Part shown: positions 1-7,189 of the stretch, in pieces
Position numbering within the stretch: position 1 is the stretch's first letter
Layout of the letters: each line of letters opens with the position of its first letter
Origin: an uncultured Eubacterium sp.
Lineage (GTDB): Bacteria > Bacillota_A > Clostridia > Lachnospirales > Lachnospiraceae
Assembly: GCA_948759685.1 (NCBI GenBank)
Contig: CAQBGY010000078.1
Coordinates: 1-11,564 of the forward strand
DNA length: 11,564 nt
Direction of reading: 5' to 3'
Notes under the pieces: generated by a model
What the model was told of the DNA's origin: nothing
Database searches by the model: none
What the model saw: only the letters and a program-made list of their open reading frames with translations
Position numbers and translations under genes: made by a program

Positions 1-52
1 CTGTTCTTCTGTCAAGTAAGGACTAAAAAAAATTTCTTTTTTTGAACTTTCT

Positions 53-81
53 CACAGGTGCGGCATCTAACCGCACTTGTG
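53..81 (-). terminator. Hairpin at the end of the recombinase operon
   Basis: CACAGGTGCGG (53-63) and CCGCACTTGTG (71-81) form an 11-position stem with a single mismatched position (57/77) and a 7-base loop. The stem overlaps the last codons and the stop of the third recombinase. A run of eight T on the minus strand (32-25) comes only about 20 bases beyond the stem, so it is not a textbook intrinsic terminator. An alternative role is a recombinase-bound inverted repeat near the element end. Confidence 0.35.
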
Positions 82-1677
82 AATGGTATTTCCTTCAAAG
101 AAATCTGATTCAAAGTTCCAACAAATTTCTATTCTATTATCGGAAAATACCTTTACTTTGTCAATCAGCTTCTCTTTAATTTCTTCTGTCAGTTCTATCT
201 GATCTGCAAAGCAAAGTAATTGACTGATACGTTTCGTCTTTTGCTGGCTGCTTTCGCTCTGTACTGCACGACTGTCTTGCAGTTCCCTCATGCGAAGTTC
301 TAACCTGTCTATTTCTTCATCATATTTTTTCTTTTCCAGTAAAAAATCCTCTCTGGACAATTTACCGTCCGTATACTGTTCATAGAGTGGCATCCATGTC
401 TTTTTCATTACAGCAATCGTTTTTGCAATTGTTTTCATTTCTTCCTGCTCTGAATATGGAACAGTTCTGTTTTTTGCCTCTTTGGATAATTCCTCCTCCC
501 TGACAAGTAGCTTTATCTGCTGCCGAACAGCTTGAACTACCGCATTATCAGCATTTTCTTTCTTTATTCTTGCTTTCCTGCAATCGCACTCCTGCAAATA
601 ATACCTTTGCCAGCAGGTTATCACCCCGCTGCCATCTCCCTGTAACTTCCTGCCACAATAACCGCAATAATATATGTTTCTTCCTTTTTTACCGCTTTGC
701 TTAAATTCACACTGTTTCAGCATGGAGTTAGCTTTTACATATAACTCATAAGAAACAATCGGCTCATGGGTGTTCTCTACCCTAATCCATTCTGATGCGG
801 GCTTTTTCTGACGCTTTCCCCTTACCATTACAGAACCCGTTTTTAGGGAAACCATTGTCCCAGTATATCTTTCGTCTTTAACCATGCAACGTATTCTATC
901 GTCTGTCCAACAGCATTCTGCCCCATATCGGCTCCATTCCTTTTGATAGCCCTGCATTTTATGGAACTCTGACGGTGTTGGAACCCCTCTCTGGTTCAGC
1001 AGCCTTGCAATCTTTAAAGGAGTAATGCCGGATGCCATCATTTCAAAGATTTCGTGAACAATTTTACCCGTTTCTTCATGGACTACCAACTGATGGACAT
1101 TATCATCTGCTTTCTTATAGCCATACATGGCACAATGGGCATTATACTCTCCCTTTTCAGCCATTCGTTTCCATGCAATCCTCTGTTTTTTTGAAAACTC
1201 CCTGCTGTAAAAATCATAGATCATGTTCTTAAACGCTACATCAAGACCGCCTGTTGTTCCGTCAAACTGCTTGCTGTCATAATTGTCATTTACTGATATG
1301 AACCGTATGCCAAGAAAGGGGAAGAACTGTTCCAGATAATCCCCCAGTTCCACATAATTTCTGCCAAAGCGGGAAAAATCTTTTACAATTATACAGTTTA
1401 TCTTCCCCTCCTTTGCAAGCTGGATCATTTCAGTAAACCCCGGTCTGTCATCAAACTTTACACCAGAGTATCCATCATCACACTTTTCAACCACCGTACT
1501 GTCTGCAAGGTCCTTATGTGTTCTGATATATTCCCATAGCAAAGCTCTCTGATTGGTAATACTGTTGCTCTCCATCTTGTCTGACCGGAGGGACAGGTCA
1601 CGATCTTCCTGTGATAACCGGATATACAGGGCGATTACATATTCGCTTCCGCTTACAGTCCTGTTTTCTACCTGCAT
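67..1677 (-). CDS. Large serine recombinase, third of three tandem copies
   Basis: 536-residue site-specific recombinase that should cut and rejoin DNA through a phosphoserine intermediate. An N-terminal resolvase domain (about 13-165) carries YIRLS with the nucleophile at Ser22 and Arg20. Its second arginine pair lies in DFSRFGR (Arg103, Arg106). A recombinase domain follows (about 180-310, with the THEPIV motif near 303). Next is a zinc-ribbon-like segment (Cys338, Cys341 and cysteines at 355, 364 and 366), then a charged coiled-coil region (about 395-475). The ATG lies inside the end of the upstream recombinase gene (10-base overlap). Its AAAGGAGG ribosome site, 8 bases ahead, is embedded in that gene's last codons, so the two should be translated together. 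The length fits the family, and the frame looks intact and active. Confidence 0.95.
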   Translation of the reverse strand: MQVENRTVSGSEYVIALYIRLSQEDRDLSLRSDKMESNSITNQRALLWEYIRTHKDLADSTVVEKCDDGYSGVKFDDRPGFTEMIQLAKEGKINCIIVKDFSRFGRNYVELGDYLEQFFPFLGIRFISVNDNYDSKQFDGTTGGLDVAFKNMIYDFYSREFSKKQRIAWKRMAEKGEYNAHCAMYGYKKADDNVHQLVVHEETGKIVHEIFEMMASGITPLKIARLLNQRGVPTPSEFHKMQGYQKEWSRYGAECCWTDDRIRCMVKDERYTGTMVSLKTGSVMVRGKRQKKPASEWIRVENTHEPIVSYELYVKANSMLKQCEFKQSGKKGRNIYYCGYCGRKLQGDGSGVITCWQRYYLQECDCRKARIKKENADNAVVQAVRQQIKLLVREEELSKEAKNRTVPYSEQEEMKTIAKTIAVMKKTWMPLYEQYTDGKLSREDFLLEKKKYDEEIDRLELRMRELQDSRAVQSESSQQKTKRISQLLCFADQIELTEEIKEKLIDKVKVFSDNRIEICWNFESDFFEGNTIHKCG

Positions 1678-3389
1678 AATTCATCCCTCCTTTCCCCGAC
1701 AACATCTTCCAATTCCTTAAATTCATCTTCAAAACGGAACACGATCTCTAAGCGCTCATCACTATAAACCAACACCTTACAGATAAATGAATGGATAATA
1801 TTCTCTGTCAAGCTGTCAAAATCCCGATACTGCTGAACCAGTGAATCCAGTTTGCTTTCCCCCCTGCAGCCTGTTTCATACCTTCTCTGCATTTCCTGTA
1901 ATTCTGAAAGCCTCTGTTCTTCCTTCTCCGCCTGTTTTAAATACTTTTCCTTTGCATAAAGGTAATCCCTTTCACTCAATAAACCGTCAGCATAATCGTT
2001 ATATAAGGAACCGGACATCATTTCTGCCCGTTTCTTACGCTTTACGGCATCCTTAATTTCCCTCTGATAGCCTGCGTTGGTTTGTGCTGCCTGCTGTGTC
2101 TGGTTTAGTTCTTCCAGAACTGTTTTGTTGTCAAGGAACAGCTTTATGTGGAGTCTTATCGCTTCTTCCACAGCATTTTCAACATCCCTTTTATTCAGGC
2201 GTTTTCTGCTGCACCCTTTTTCTTTCAACGACTGATAGGTCTGGCAGATGTATTTATAATATACTCTTGGCGGATTAAGCTTAACCCCGCTCCGATCCCT
2301 CCAAAGCGACATATTTTTTCCACAGTCACCGCATACAAGAATGCCTTTCAGGAGGTTTGGCTCTGTTGCAATGCCGTCATACATTCCATACTTATTATGA
2401 AATTTCTCCCTGTCTTTTTCTTTCTGCCGACTGATGCGTTCAAAAACTTCCCTTTCCACAATAGGCTCATGGGTATTCCTGACATACACCCTTTCCTCCA
2501 CAGGCATCCTCCTTGACTTCATCCCCTTATACAAAGCTACCCTGTTAATTCCCTGCTCCATATCACCGATATACACCGGATTTTCTAAAATTCTTGATAA
2601 TGAGCTGACTGTCCATAATCCCGTCTTTGTTCTGTCTGTTTTTGCCTGTCCTTTCAGATATTTGTACTTGGACGGGCAGGGAATCCCATAATCATTCAAT
2701 CGTCTGACAATAGCATTAAGACTGTCTCCATCTGCCCGCCAGTGAAAAATCTGCCATACAATTTCCCTGACTTCTTCATCCACAATAAGCAGATTATGGT
2801 CTGCCGGGGATTTCATATACCCATATGGAGCAGCATTGCCAATAAATTTCCCCTGCTTCTGCTTGATATAAAATGCAGAGCTGACCTTACGTGACAGGTC
2901 CTTTGCATATATTTCATTTATCAGGTTCTTTAACGGGACAATCAGACCTTCATCTGTTGCGTCCGGGCAGATACTGTCATATCCATCCGTAATTGCAATG
3001 AACCTCACACCGAAAAACGGAAATATCTTTTCCAGATAATCTCCGGCTTCCAGATAATTCCTGCCAAGCCGTGACAAATCCTTTACGATTATGCAGTCAA
3101 TCTTCCCTGCCCGCATATCCTCTATCATACGTGTAAAATCTGGTCTGTCAAATCTTGTCCCAGTCACGCCATCGTCAAAATATTCTTCTGCTACCTGAAG
3201 ATGTGGCTTATCCTTCACATAATCCCTAAGTAAGTATAGCTGGTTCTCTATTGTTGTCCCTTCAGCCCTGCAATGCTCGTCCGCAGACAGCCTTGCGTAC
3301 AAGGCAGTGCGGTACACCTTGTAACCCGCAGCGGAATCAGGAATTGAGGTTTGCTGCATGATGGTCTGCTTTCTGCTCTTCCTTGCCAT
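1668..3389 (-). CDS. Large serine recombinase, second of three tandem copies
   Basis: 573-residue serine recombinase. The resolvase domain (about 26-170) has LYARLS with catalytic Ser35 and Arg33, and DLSRLGR with Arg107 and Arg110. The recombinase domain (about 185-320) includes THEPIV (306-311). A zinc ribbon uses Cys353, Cys356, Cys382 and Cys393, followed by a Glu/Lys/Arg-rich coiled coil to about residue 510. The ATG directly abuts the TAA of the upstream recombinase (TAAATG), with GGTGG five bases before it, consistent with translational coupling. The N-terminal tail of about 25 residues before the domain is longer than in the two sisters. An internal ATG at residue 11 is a possible but less supported start. 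All catalytic residues are present. Confidence 0.95.
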   Translation of the reverse strand: MARKSRKQTIMQQTSIPDSAAGYKVYRTALYARLSADEHCRAEGTTIENQLYLLRDYVKDKPHLQVAEEYFDDGVTGTRFDRPDFTRMIEDMRAGKIDCIIVKDLSRLGRNYLEAGDYLEKIFPFFGVRFIAITDGYDSICPDATDEGLIVPLKNLINEIYAKDLSRKVSSAFYIKQKQGKFIGNAAPYGYMKSPADHNLLIVDEEVREIVWQIFHWRADGDSLNAIVRRLNDYGIPCPSKYKYLKGQAKTDRTKTGLWTVSSLSRILENPVYIGDMEQGINRVALYKGMKSRRMPVEERVYVRNTHEPIVEREVFERISRQKEKDREKFHNKYGMYDGIATEPNLLKGILVCGDCGKNMSLWRDRSGVKLNPPRVYYKYICQTYQSLKEKGCSRKRLNKRDVENAVEEAIRLHIKLFLDNKTVLEELNQTQQAAQTNAGYQREIKDAVKRKKRAEMMSGSLYNDYADGLLSERDYLYAKEKYLKQAEKEEQRLSELQEMQRRYETGCRGESKLDSLVQQYRDFDSLTENIIHSFICKVLVYSDERLEIVFRFEDEFKELEDVVGERRDELCR

Positions 3390-5063
3390 TTAAACCACCA
3401 TCCCTTCCCCACATCCGGCAGCGTATTCTGATTTCCCACCAACTGCCAGTATGCTGTACCTATCCATTTCTTCCTCAAAATTGAAAACCACTTCAATCTT
3501 CTTGTCCTCAAAGACTCGCACCTGTTTAACCAGAGCAGTCACCACAGTACGATCCAATACTGTAATATTTTCATACTTCTTAAATTCCGCAATCCATTCC
3601 TGCCTGCTCCCCTTGTTATTTTTCAACAGCTCCAGTTCATGTTCATATGACTGCAATGCCTGTTCCGATACTTCTATCTGACGGTCATACTCCTGTTTCA
3701 TCTGTATATACTCTTTTTGGGTTAAAATCCCATCCTTGAAATCCTCATACAGATTCAGTTTCCGGCTTTCCGTCCTGGCTTTTTTTTCTTTTTCCCTCCT
3801 TATCCGTTCCCCATACTTCTCAACCCCGGTCTGTTTCCATTCGGCTTCATCCAACAGCTTTACGGCATTTTCGATACCCAGCATTTCCCTGATCTGGAAA
3901 CGGATACTTTCCAACACGGCATCCATCAATTCGCTTTCGCTAATTCTGTGTGGGGAACAACATTTTTTCTGTTTTTTATTCGCTGAACACACATAGTAAA
4001 CATACTGTTTTCCGCCTGCGGGAACCGTTTTTCGCACCATGCTTTCCATACAGTCCCCACAAAACAATACCCCTGCCAGCGGATACACCTTTTCTTTTTC
4101 CGGGGAACATCTTGTGTCCGCCTTTAAAAGTTCCTGAACCAGATTGAAATCCTTTCTGCTGATAATGGCATCATGGTTGTTTTCAATCCGCACCCACTCA
4201 CTTTCTGATTTCTTAATCCTTGTCTTAACCTTGTAGTTTGGCGTTGTCTGTTTTCCCTGAACCAAAACGCCCGTATAAATCTCATTTTTTAATATCCTTG
4301 TCACGGAAACATAATTCCATTTTGCGCCGTTCCCCATGTCAAATGAGGTTTTCAGTTGAATCCCGATGCTGGTTTTATATGCAAGCGGCGAAGGTATCCC
4401 CTGCCCGTTCAGCCTGTCAGCTATCGCCTGCTGGCTCATCCCCGACATCTTCATTCTGAAAATATCCCGGACAACTTCGGCTGCATACCCGTCTATAACT
4501 ATCTGATTTTTGTTTTCCTTTGATTTTAAGTATCCATACACCAAAAAGGCTCCGATATATTCACCACGTTTCCTCTTAATCTCCAGATTACTTCTGATTT
4601 TTATGGAAATATCCCTGCTGTACGCATCATTAATCAGGTTTTTAAATGGTACGACTATATCATTCCCATCGTCTTTTGCAAGGCTGTCATAGCTGTCCGT
4701 CACAGCTATAAACCGTACTCCCATCATGGGAAATATCTTTTCAATGTACCTTCCGGATTCAATATAATTCCTGCCAAAACGTGACAAGTCCTTGACAATG
4801 ACACAATCCACGTTTCCCTTTTTTATTTCAGACAACATTAACTGGAACTGGGGACGATTAAAGTCAACACCACTGTATCCGTCGTCCACCCATACGGAAT
4901 GTACACGGATCTCCGGATGTTTCCCAACATAGTCCATGATTAAATCTTTTTGATTTGAAATACTGTTGCTCTCGAACTTGCCGCCCTCTGCAACATCGCC
5001 ATCTTCCCTTGATAATCTAAGGTAAACGGCTGCACGATACATTTTAGAATTGATGTTTTCCAT
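3390..5063 (-). CDS. Large serine recombinase, first of three tandem copies
   Basis: 557-residue serine recombinase, promoter-proximal in the operon. I start it at the ATG at 5063, not the GTG nine bases earlier, because AAAAGGAG lies 8 bases ahead of that ATG. In this numbering the resolvase domain has VYLRLS with Ser18 and Arg16, and DLSRFGR with Arg95 and Arg98. The recombinase domain spans about 165-305. The zinc ribbon uses Cys335, Cys338, Cys359 and Cys368, followed by a long coiled coil (about 395-500). It ends in frame directly against the next recombinase. In known multi-recombinase elements such proteins can act together in excision and insertion. Which of the three does the chemistry here, or whether they act as mixed oligomers, cannot be read from sequence. 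Confidence 0.95.
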   Translation of the reverse strand: MENINSKMYRAAVYLRLSREDGDVAEGGKFESNSISNQKDLIMDYVGKHPEIRVHSVWVDDGYSGVDFNRPQFQLMLSEIKKGNVDCVIVKDLSRFGRNYIESGRYIEKIFPMMGVRFIAVTDSYDSLAKDDGNDIVVPFKNLINDAYSRDISIKIRSNLEIKRKRGEYIGAFLVYGYLKSKENKNQIVIDGYAAEVVRDIFRMKMSGMSQQAIADRLNGQGIPSPLAYKTSIGIQLKTSFDMGNGAKWNYVSVTRILKNEIYTGVLVQGKQTTPNYKVKTRIKKSESEWVRIENNHDAIISRKDFNLVQELLKADTRCSPEKEKVYPLAGVLFCGDCMESMVRKTVPAGGKQYVYYVCSANKKQKKCCSPHRISESELMDAVLESIRFQIREMLGIENAVKLLDEAEWKQTGVEKYGERIRREKEKKARTESRKLNLYEDFKDGILTQKEYIQMKQEYDRQIEVSEQALQSYEHELELLKNNKGSRQEWIAEFKKYENITVLDRTVVTALVKQVRVFEDKKIEVVFNFEEEMDRYSILAVGGKSEYAAGCGEGMVV

Positions 5064-5091
5064 CTGCAACACTCCTTTTCCTTGATTTCAA

Positions 5092-5111
5092 TTAAGACAG
5101 CCCTATCTTAA
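5092..5111. promoter_or_regulatory. Short inverted repeat in recombinase operon leader
   Basis: TTAAGA (5092-5097) and TCTTAA (5106-5111) are perfect 6-bp arms 8 bases apart, about 30 bases upstream of the first recombinase start. The geometry suits a dimeric repressor site. No convincing -35/-10 pair was found nearby, so a regulatory role is only inferred. Confidence 0.3.
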
Positions 5112-5116
5112 CTAAC

Positions 5117-5164
5117 CTAAGATTCAGAGTTTGCACATGATTTAGTTTTCCTATTGAATCTTAG
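5117..5164. repeat. 10-bp-armed inverted repeat upstream of recombinases
   Basis: CTAAGATTCA (5117-5126) is perfectly inverted as TGAATCTTAG (5155-5164), with 28 bases between, and weaker symmetry continues outward for about five positions. The total length, 48 bp, is the size of a serine-integrase attachment site, and it lies in the only non-coding gap next to the recombinase operon. It could equally be an operator or a looping RNA leader. Confidence 0.4.
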
Positions 5165-5209
5165 ATTAACACAATTCCCAGCTTTTTTCCACTCTTTTTT
5201 CAAAAATTT

Positions 5210-5449
5210 TTACATTGACATCACAAGCTCCTCAAACCGCTCATTCAATGAAACCCCATTCCCGTCATAGCTTGCCTTGACAATGACTTTCCCTACACGG
5301 AAACAATAAGGATTCTTTACCTGTCTGATAAATTCCCTGCGCTTTTCCGGCTGTGAAAGCCCTTCCTCTATCTTTATCTGTTGAATATCAACAACATCTT
5401 CCAGTCTTACCGTCCGAATATCCACTGCCTGCAATTCCCCAAGTAACAT
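5210..5449 (-). CDS. Small conserved protein, DUF6870-like
   Basis: 79-residue soluble protein of unknown function. I chose the ATG at 5449 over the in-frame ATG at 5476 because AGGGAGG (5456-5462) sits exactly 6 bases ahead of it. The sequence reads as a compact alpha/beta protein: an N-terminal 'AVDIRTV..EDVVDI' segment, then 'EKRREFIRQVKNPYCFRVGKVIVKASY', ending in an acidic helix. The pattern 'FIRQ.KNPYCF..G..VVK' matches my memory of the DUF6870 family, found beside mobile-element genes in Firmicutes. That assignment is from recall, not a search. It lies between the recombinase operon and a 132-residue gene, all on the same strand, with hairpins on its upstream side. Confidence 0.75.
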   Translation of the reverse strand: MLLGELQAVDIRTVRLEDVVDIQQIKIEEGLSQPEKRREFIRQVKNPYCFRVGKVIVKASYDGNGVSLNERFEELVMSM

Positions 5450-5476
5450 TCCATGCCTCCCTAATGAAAAATTCAT

Positions 5477-5500
5477 GCTGCCATATGGAACACTGGCAGC
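5477..5500. repeat. Inverted repeat ahead of the DUF6870-like gene
   Basis: GCTGCCA (5477-5483) and TGGCAGC (5494-5500) are perfect 7-bp arms around a 10-base loop, immediately upstream of the ribosome binding site of the 5210-5449 gene. It may be an RNA hairpin in the leader or a protein site. Confidence 0.35.
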
Positions 5501-5540
5501 TATGTAAAAAAGTGGACACTCATCCGGCTCCCAAATGACC
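5501..5540. repeat. Intergenic repeat, copy 1 (degenerate hairpin)
   Basis: This stretch aligns with 6036-6074: both begin TATGTAAAA, share GGACAC, TCCGGCTC and AAAT-ACC, and differ by a few substitutions and one indel. In this copy the stem is decayed. The run of six T on the minus strand (5511-5506) follows it. Both copies lie downstream of a minus-strand gene. Confidence 0.5.
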
Positions 5541-5556
5541 GGACATATCCGGTCAT
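5535..5556 (-). terminator. Strong hairpin downstream of the 132-residue gene
   Basis: ATGACCGGA (5535-5543) and TCCGGTCAT (5548-5556) form a perfect 9-bp stem with a 4-base loop. Outer pairs (CTCCC/GGGAG) extend it across a two-base bulge. It begins about 10 bases past the TAG at 5567. The nearest T-run (5511-5506) is too distant for a classic intrinsic terminator, so it may be an attenuator or mRNA-end stabiliser. Confidence 0.45.
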
Positions 5557-5566
5557 GGGAGGTTTC

Positions 5567-5965
5567 CTATTCCCTGCTTGCTTCAAGCCTCTTTTGAAAA
5601 TTCCTGTATATCTCTTTATCTACCCACTCCACATACTCCTTAATGTCAATCAGTCCTTTCAGATCATAGATCTGCGAACGCATGAACTGTTCTATCCGTT
5701 CAGCAGCGTTTTCTTCCTCTCCTGTTAGTTTCTCAGCCAGCTTTTCCCTGATTTCCTCCTGTACAGCCTGCGGCATTGCGGGTATATAGTAAGGCGGAAT
5801 GTATGGTACATTTCTCCGCATTACTGCATCTTTATATTGGTAACTCTTTTCAAATTCAAGTAAAAATTTCCGTATCTGGACTCTGGCTTTTCCCCGGTTC
5901 TCCTCACTGACTAATTCTGTCAGCTCATCAAAGAACTGAACCAGTTCCGATTTTGTAAAACCCAT
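5567..5965 (-). CDS. Hypothetical protein, 132 residues, mostly helical
   Basis: I do not recognise this family. The ATG at 5965 has AAAGGAG nine bases upstream. The protein has no signal peptide or membrane span. It looks almost wholly alpha-helical: an N-terminal helix pair rich in Glu/Leu (1-45, 'ELVQFFDELTELVSEE'), then a proline/tyrosine-rich linker 'YIPPYYIPAMP' near 55-65, then charged helices to the C-terminus. The composition suggests a small scaffolding or protein-binding factor. It sits alone between two hairpin regions, with a terminator upstream at 6044-6063 and one downstream at 5535-5556, so it is probably a separate transcript. Its neighbours are mobile-element genes, which suggests an accessory role in the element. 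Confidence 0.75.
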   Translation of the reverse strand: MGFTKSELVQFFDELTELVSEENRGKARVQIRKFLLEFEKSYQYKDAVMRRNVPYIPPYYIPAMPQAVQEEIREKLAEKLTGEEENAAERIEQFMRSQIYDLKGLIDIKEYVEWVDKEIYRNFQKRLEASRE

Positions 5966-6035
5966 CTTTCCATACTCCTTTCGTACTGCATATACCCTTG
6001 TTCAGAATGACATACCCTGTCCTGTAACGGACAAA

Positions 6036-6074
6036 TATGTAAAAGCCGGACACCCGTCCGGCTCTAAAATAACC
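6036..6074. repeat. Intergenic repeat, copy 2 (intact hairpin)
   Basis: Second copy of the roughly 40-bp intergenic sequence at 5501-5540. Here the internal stem AGCCGGAC/GTCCGGCT is perfect. Both copies have the same orientation and lie 535 bases apart, flanking the 132-residue gene. Confidence 0.5.
6041..6063 (-). terminator. Intrinsic-type terminator after the MazF cassette
   Basis: On the minus strand AGCCGGAC (6063-6056) pairs perfectly with GTCCGGCT (6051-6044) around a 4-base loop and runs straight into TTT. It lies about 57 bases past the stop of the 40-residue membrane peptide and would end that transcript before the 132-residue gene. Confidence 0.6.
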
Positions 6075-6119
6075 TTTCTTACAGTCTGACACTGCTATCT
6101 GTCCTCAATCACTGCCATT

Positions 6120-6239
6120 TCAATAGATTCTCCCATATCTCCTGCGTTTCCCTTTCTTAAAGAACGCCACTACTGAAACAACAAGTACGCATAACACAAA
6201 AAATACGCCTGCTGTTGCAACTACTTTAATCCTGCCCAT
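6120..6239 (-). CDS. Tiny single-span membrane peptide downstream of mazF-like gene
   Basis: 40-residue peptide. The longer open frame reaches 6332 inside the toxin gene. The ATG at 6239, preceded by AAGGTGG six bases ahead, is much better supported. It begins 'MGRIK', then has one hydrophobic segment of about 20 residues (around 6-26, rich in Val/Phe/Ala), then a strongly basic tail 'KKGKRRRYGR'. By the positive-inside rule the tail should be cytoplasmic. It starts 19 bases after the MazF-like stop and ends before the terminator at 6041-6063, so it belongs to the same transcript. Function unknown. Peptides of this size and shape include type I-like toxins and small membrane regulators, but nothing here decides between them. 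Confidence 0.55.
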   Translation of the reverse strand: MGRIKVVATAGVFFVLCVLVVSVVAFFKKGKRRRYGRIY

Positions 6240-6258
6240 ATTTTCCACCTTTTCCTTA

Positions 6259-6624
6259 TTAGTTGTACCTGTCAAACACACCCACCTGCACCTGTACGCC
6301 CTCCGTGATCCTGTCAAGCGTTTCTTCGTCAACTTTTCCCATGTGTTCTATGATACGGTCAAAGTTCAGCGCCGTCACCTGTTCGCATAATGCGATGCTG
6401 TGCTGGTCAAGTCCCTCCGTCTTATATGATGATATGAATACATGGGTAGGCAGGCTCCGCTTCTTGTAAATCTTTGTTGACAGCGGAACTACCGTAATGA
6501 CGGTGCTGTGCTTGTTTGCCCTGTTGTTGCTGACTACCACCACTGGGCGCATACCGCCCTGCATACTTCCCTGATACTGTACGCCCAAGTCCACATACAG
6601 TATGTCGCCTCTCTGTATTTTCAT
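6259..6624 (-). CDS. mazF: PemK/MazF-family toxin endoribonuclease
   Basis: 121-residue MazF-type protein, the family of toxins that cleave specific mRNA sequences. The start at 6624 is chosen over the in-frame ATG 24 bases earlier because its A is the last base of the upstream TGA (TGATG overlap). AAGGG precedes it by about 7 bases, and the family normally begins with this 'K.QRGDI' motif. Visible family features are RGDILYVDLG (5-14), GGMRPVVVVSNN (23-34) with the catalytic arginine at Arg26, VVPLST (45-50) with the catalytic threonine at Thr50, LPTHV (58-62), and the 'S.ALCEQVTAL' segment (77-86). Spacing from Thr50 to LPTHV matches the Bacillus enzyme. No MazE-like antitoxin is visible. 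The position normally held by one is taken by the coupled recombinase-fold gene. Confidence 0.92.
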   Translation of the reverse strand: MKIQRGDILYVDLGVQYQGSMQGGMRPVVVVSNNRANKHSTVITVVPLSTKIYKKRSLPTHVFISSYKTEGLDQHSIALCEQVTALNFDRIIEHMGKVDEETLDRITEGVQVQVGVFDRYN

Positions 6625-7052
6625 CAGCAGCCCTTGCCTCCGCCCCATATCGGTCTTTCCTTATCAGCGGGACACGTTGTTGTGTCATATATATGGTACT
6701 GCATGGTGGAAAGCTCAAAGAAGCCGACGCCGATGTTGGCGGCATCGTGCATAAATTCTTCCAGATCGGACTCGTCCTCTGTTATGTCAGACATATTTTC
6801 CACAACAACCGTATCATACTGCCCGGTAATCAACTTGGTAATCAGCATATTTACCGCATCACGGTCAATATCCCGGTTCGGTCCCTTGTTGACGATAGTT
6901 TCATTCATCAGCGCTACCCCCGCCACGCTGCACTTCATACGGTTCTCCTGAATGATCCTGCGGAGATTGCTCTCTGACTTGTTGGAGTTCATAAACATGA
7001 CTGCCGGATGCACAAGCAAGCCGACCTCAAAACTTTTCACATTACTGCACAT
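6624..7052 (-). CDS. Serine-recombinase-fold protein without active site, coupled to mazF
   Basis: 142 residues from the ATG at 7052, which has AGGTGA five bases ahead; a GTG at 7061 is possible. The region around 8-115 follows the resolvase N-terminal fold: first strand 'EVGLLVHP', then 'VNKGPNRDIDRDAVNMLITKLITGQYDTVVVENMSDITED..DLEEFM..AANIGVGFFEL'. That corresponds to the family pattern of 'RP.l..ml....DvvvV..ldRlgRd...l......GV.f'. The catalytic serine site (YxRxS) is replaced by LLVHP. Both key arginines of DRxxR are replaced by acidic residues (Asp89, Glu92). It ends in a Gly/Cys-rich tail. It is therefore probably non-catalytic, a binding or dimerising derivative. Its stop shares a base with the MazF-like start. 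Roles as antitoxin, element regulator or simple relic are all open. The fold call is by eye. Confidence 0.75.
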   Translation of the reverse strand: MCSNVKSFEVGLLVHPAVMFMNSNKSESNLRRIIQENRMKCSVAGVALMNETIVNKGPNRDIDRDAVNMLITKLITGQYDTVVVENMSDITEDESDLEEFMHDAANIGVGFFELSTMQYHIYDTTTCPADKERPIWGGGKGC

Positions 7053-7115
7053 GATAATCACCTATACTTTCTCATATTTTCATTGACTGAAACAAAAGAG
7101 AAGTTTTTGCCGGCA

Positions 7116-7188
7116 TTATCCTCTCATACAGGAAAGCCTTGTCTGCTGTTACCTGATAACTGCAAGGCTTGCCTGTATCAGAGGATAA
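7116..7188 (-). other. Long imperfect hairpin in the leader of the MazF cassette
   Basis: Bases 7116-7141 pair with 7163-7188 over 26 positions with two mismatches. The core is 16 bases (ATACAGGAAAGCCTTG against CAAGGCTTGCCTGTAT, one mismatch). The 21-base loop contains a further GTTA/TAAC inverted pair. It lies 64 bases upstream of the recombinase-fold gene start. Such a structure could be a regulatory RNA leader, a small RNA, or a DNA secondary-structure site such as a transfer or replication origin. None can be chosen from sequence alone. Confidence 0.6.
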
Positions 7189-7189
7189 C

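Noticed and set aside
3248..3511. 87-codon minus-strand frame across the junction of two recombinases
   Set aside because: It lies in another frame over the coupled ends of two well-supported genes and has no family features; it is a shadow.
6422..6745. 107-codon minus-strand frame over the mazF / recombinase-fold junction
   Set aside because: Fully covered by two better genes in other frames, with low-complexity, non-protein-like sequence.
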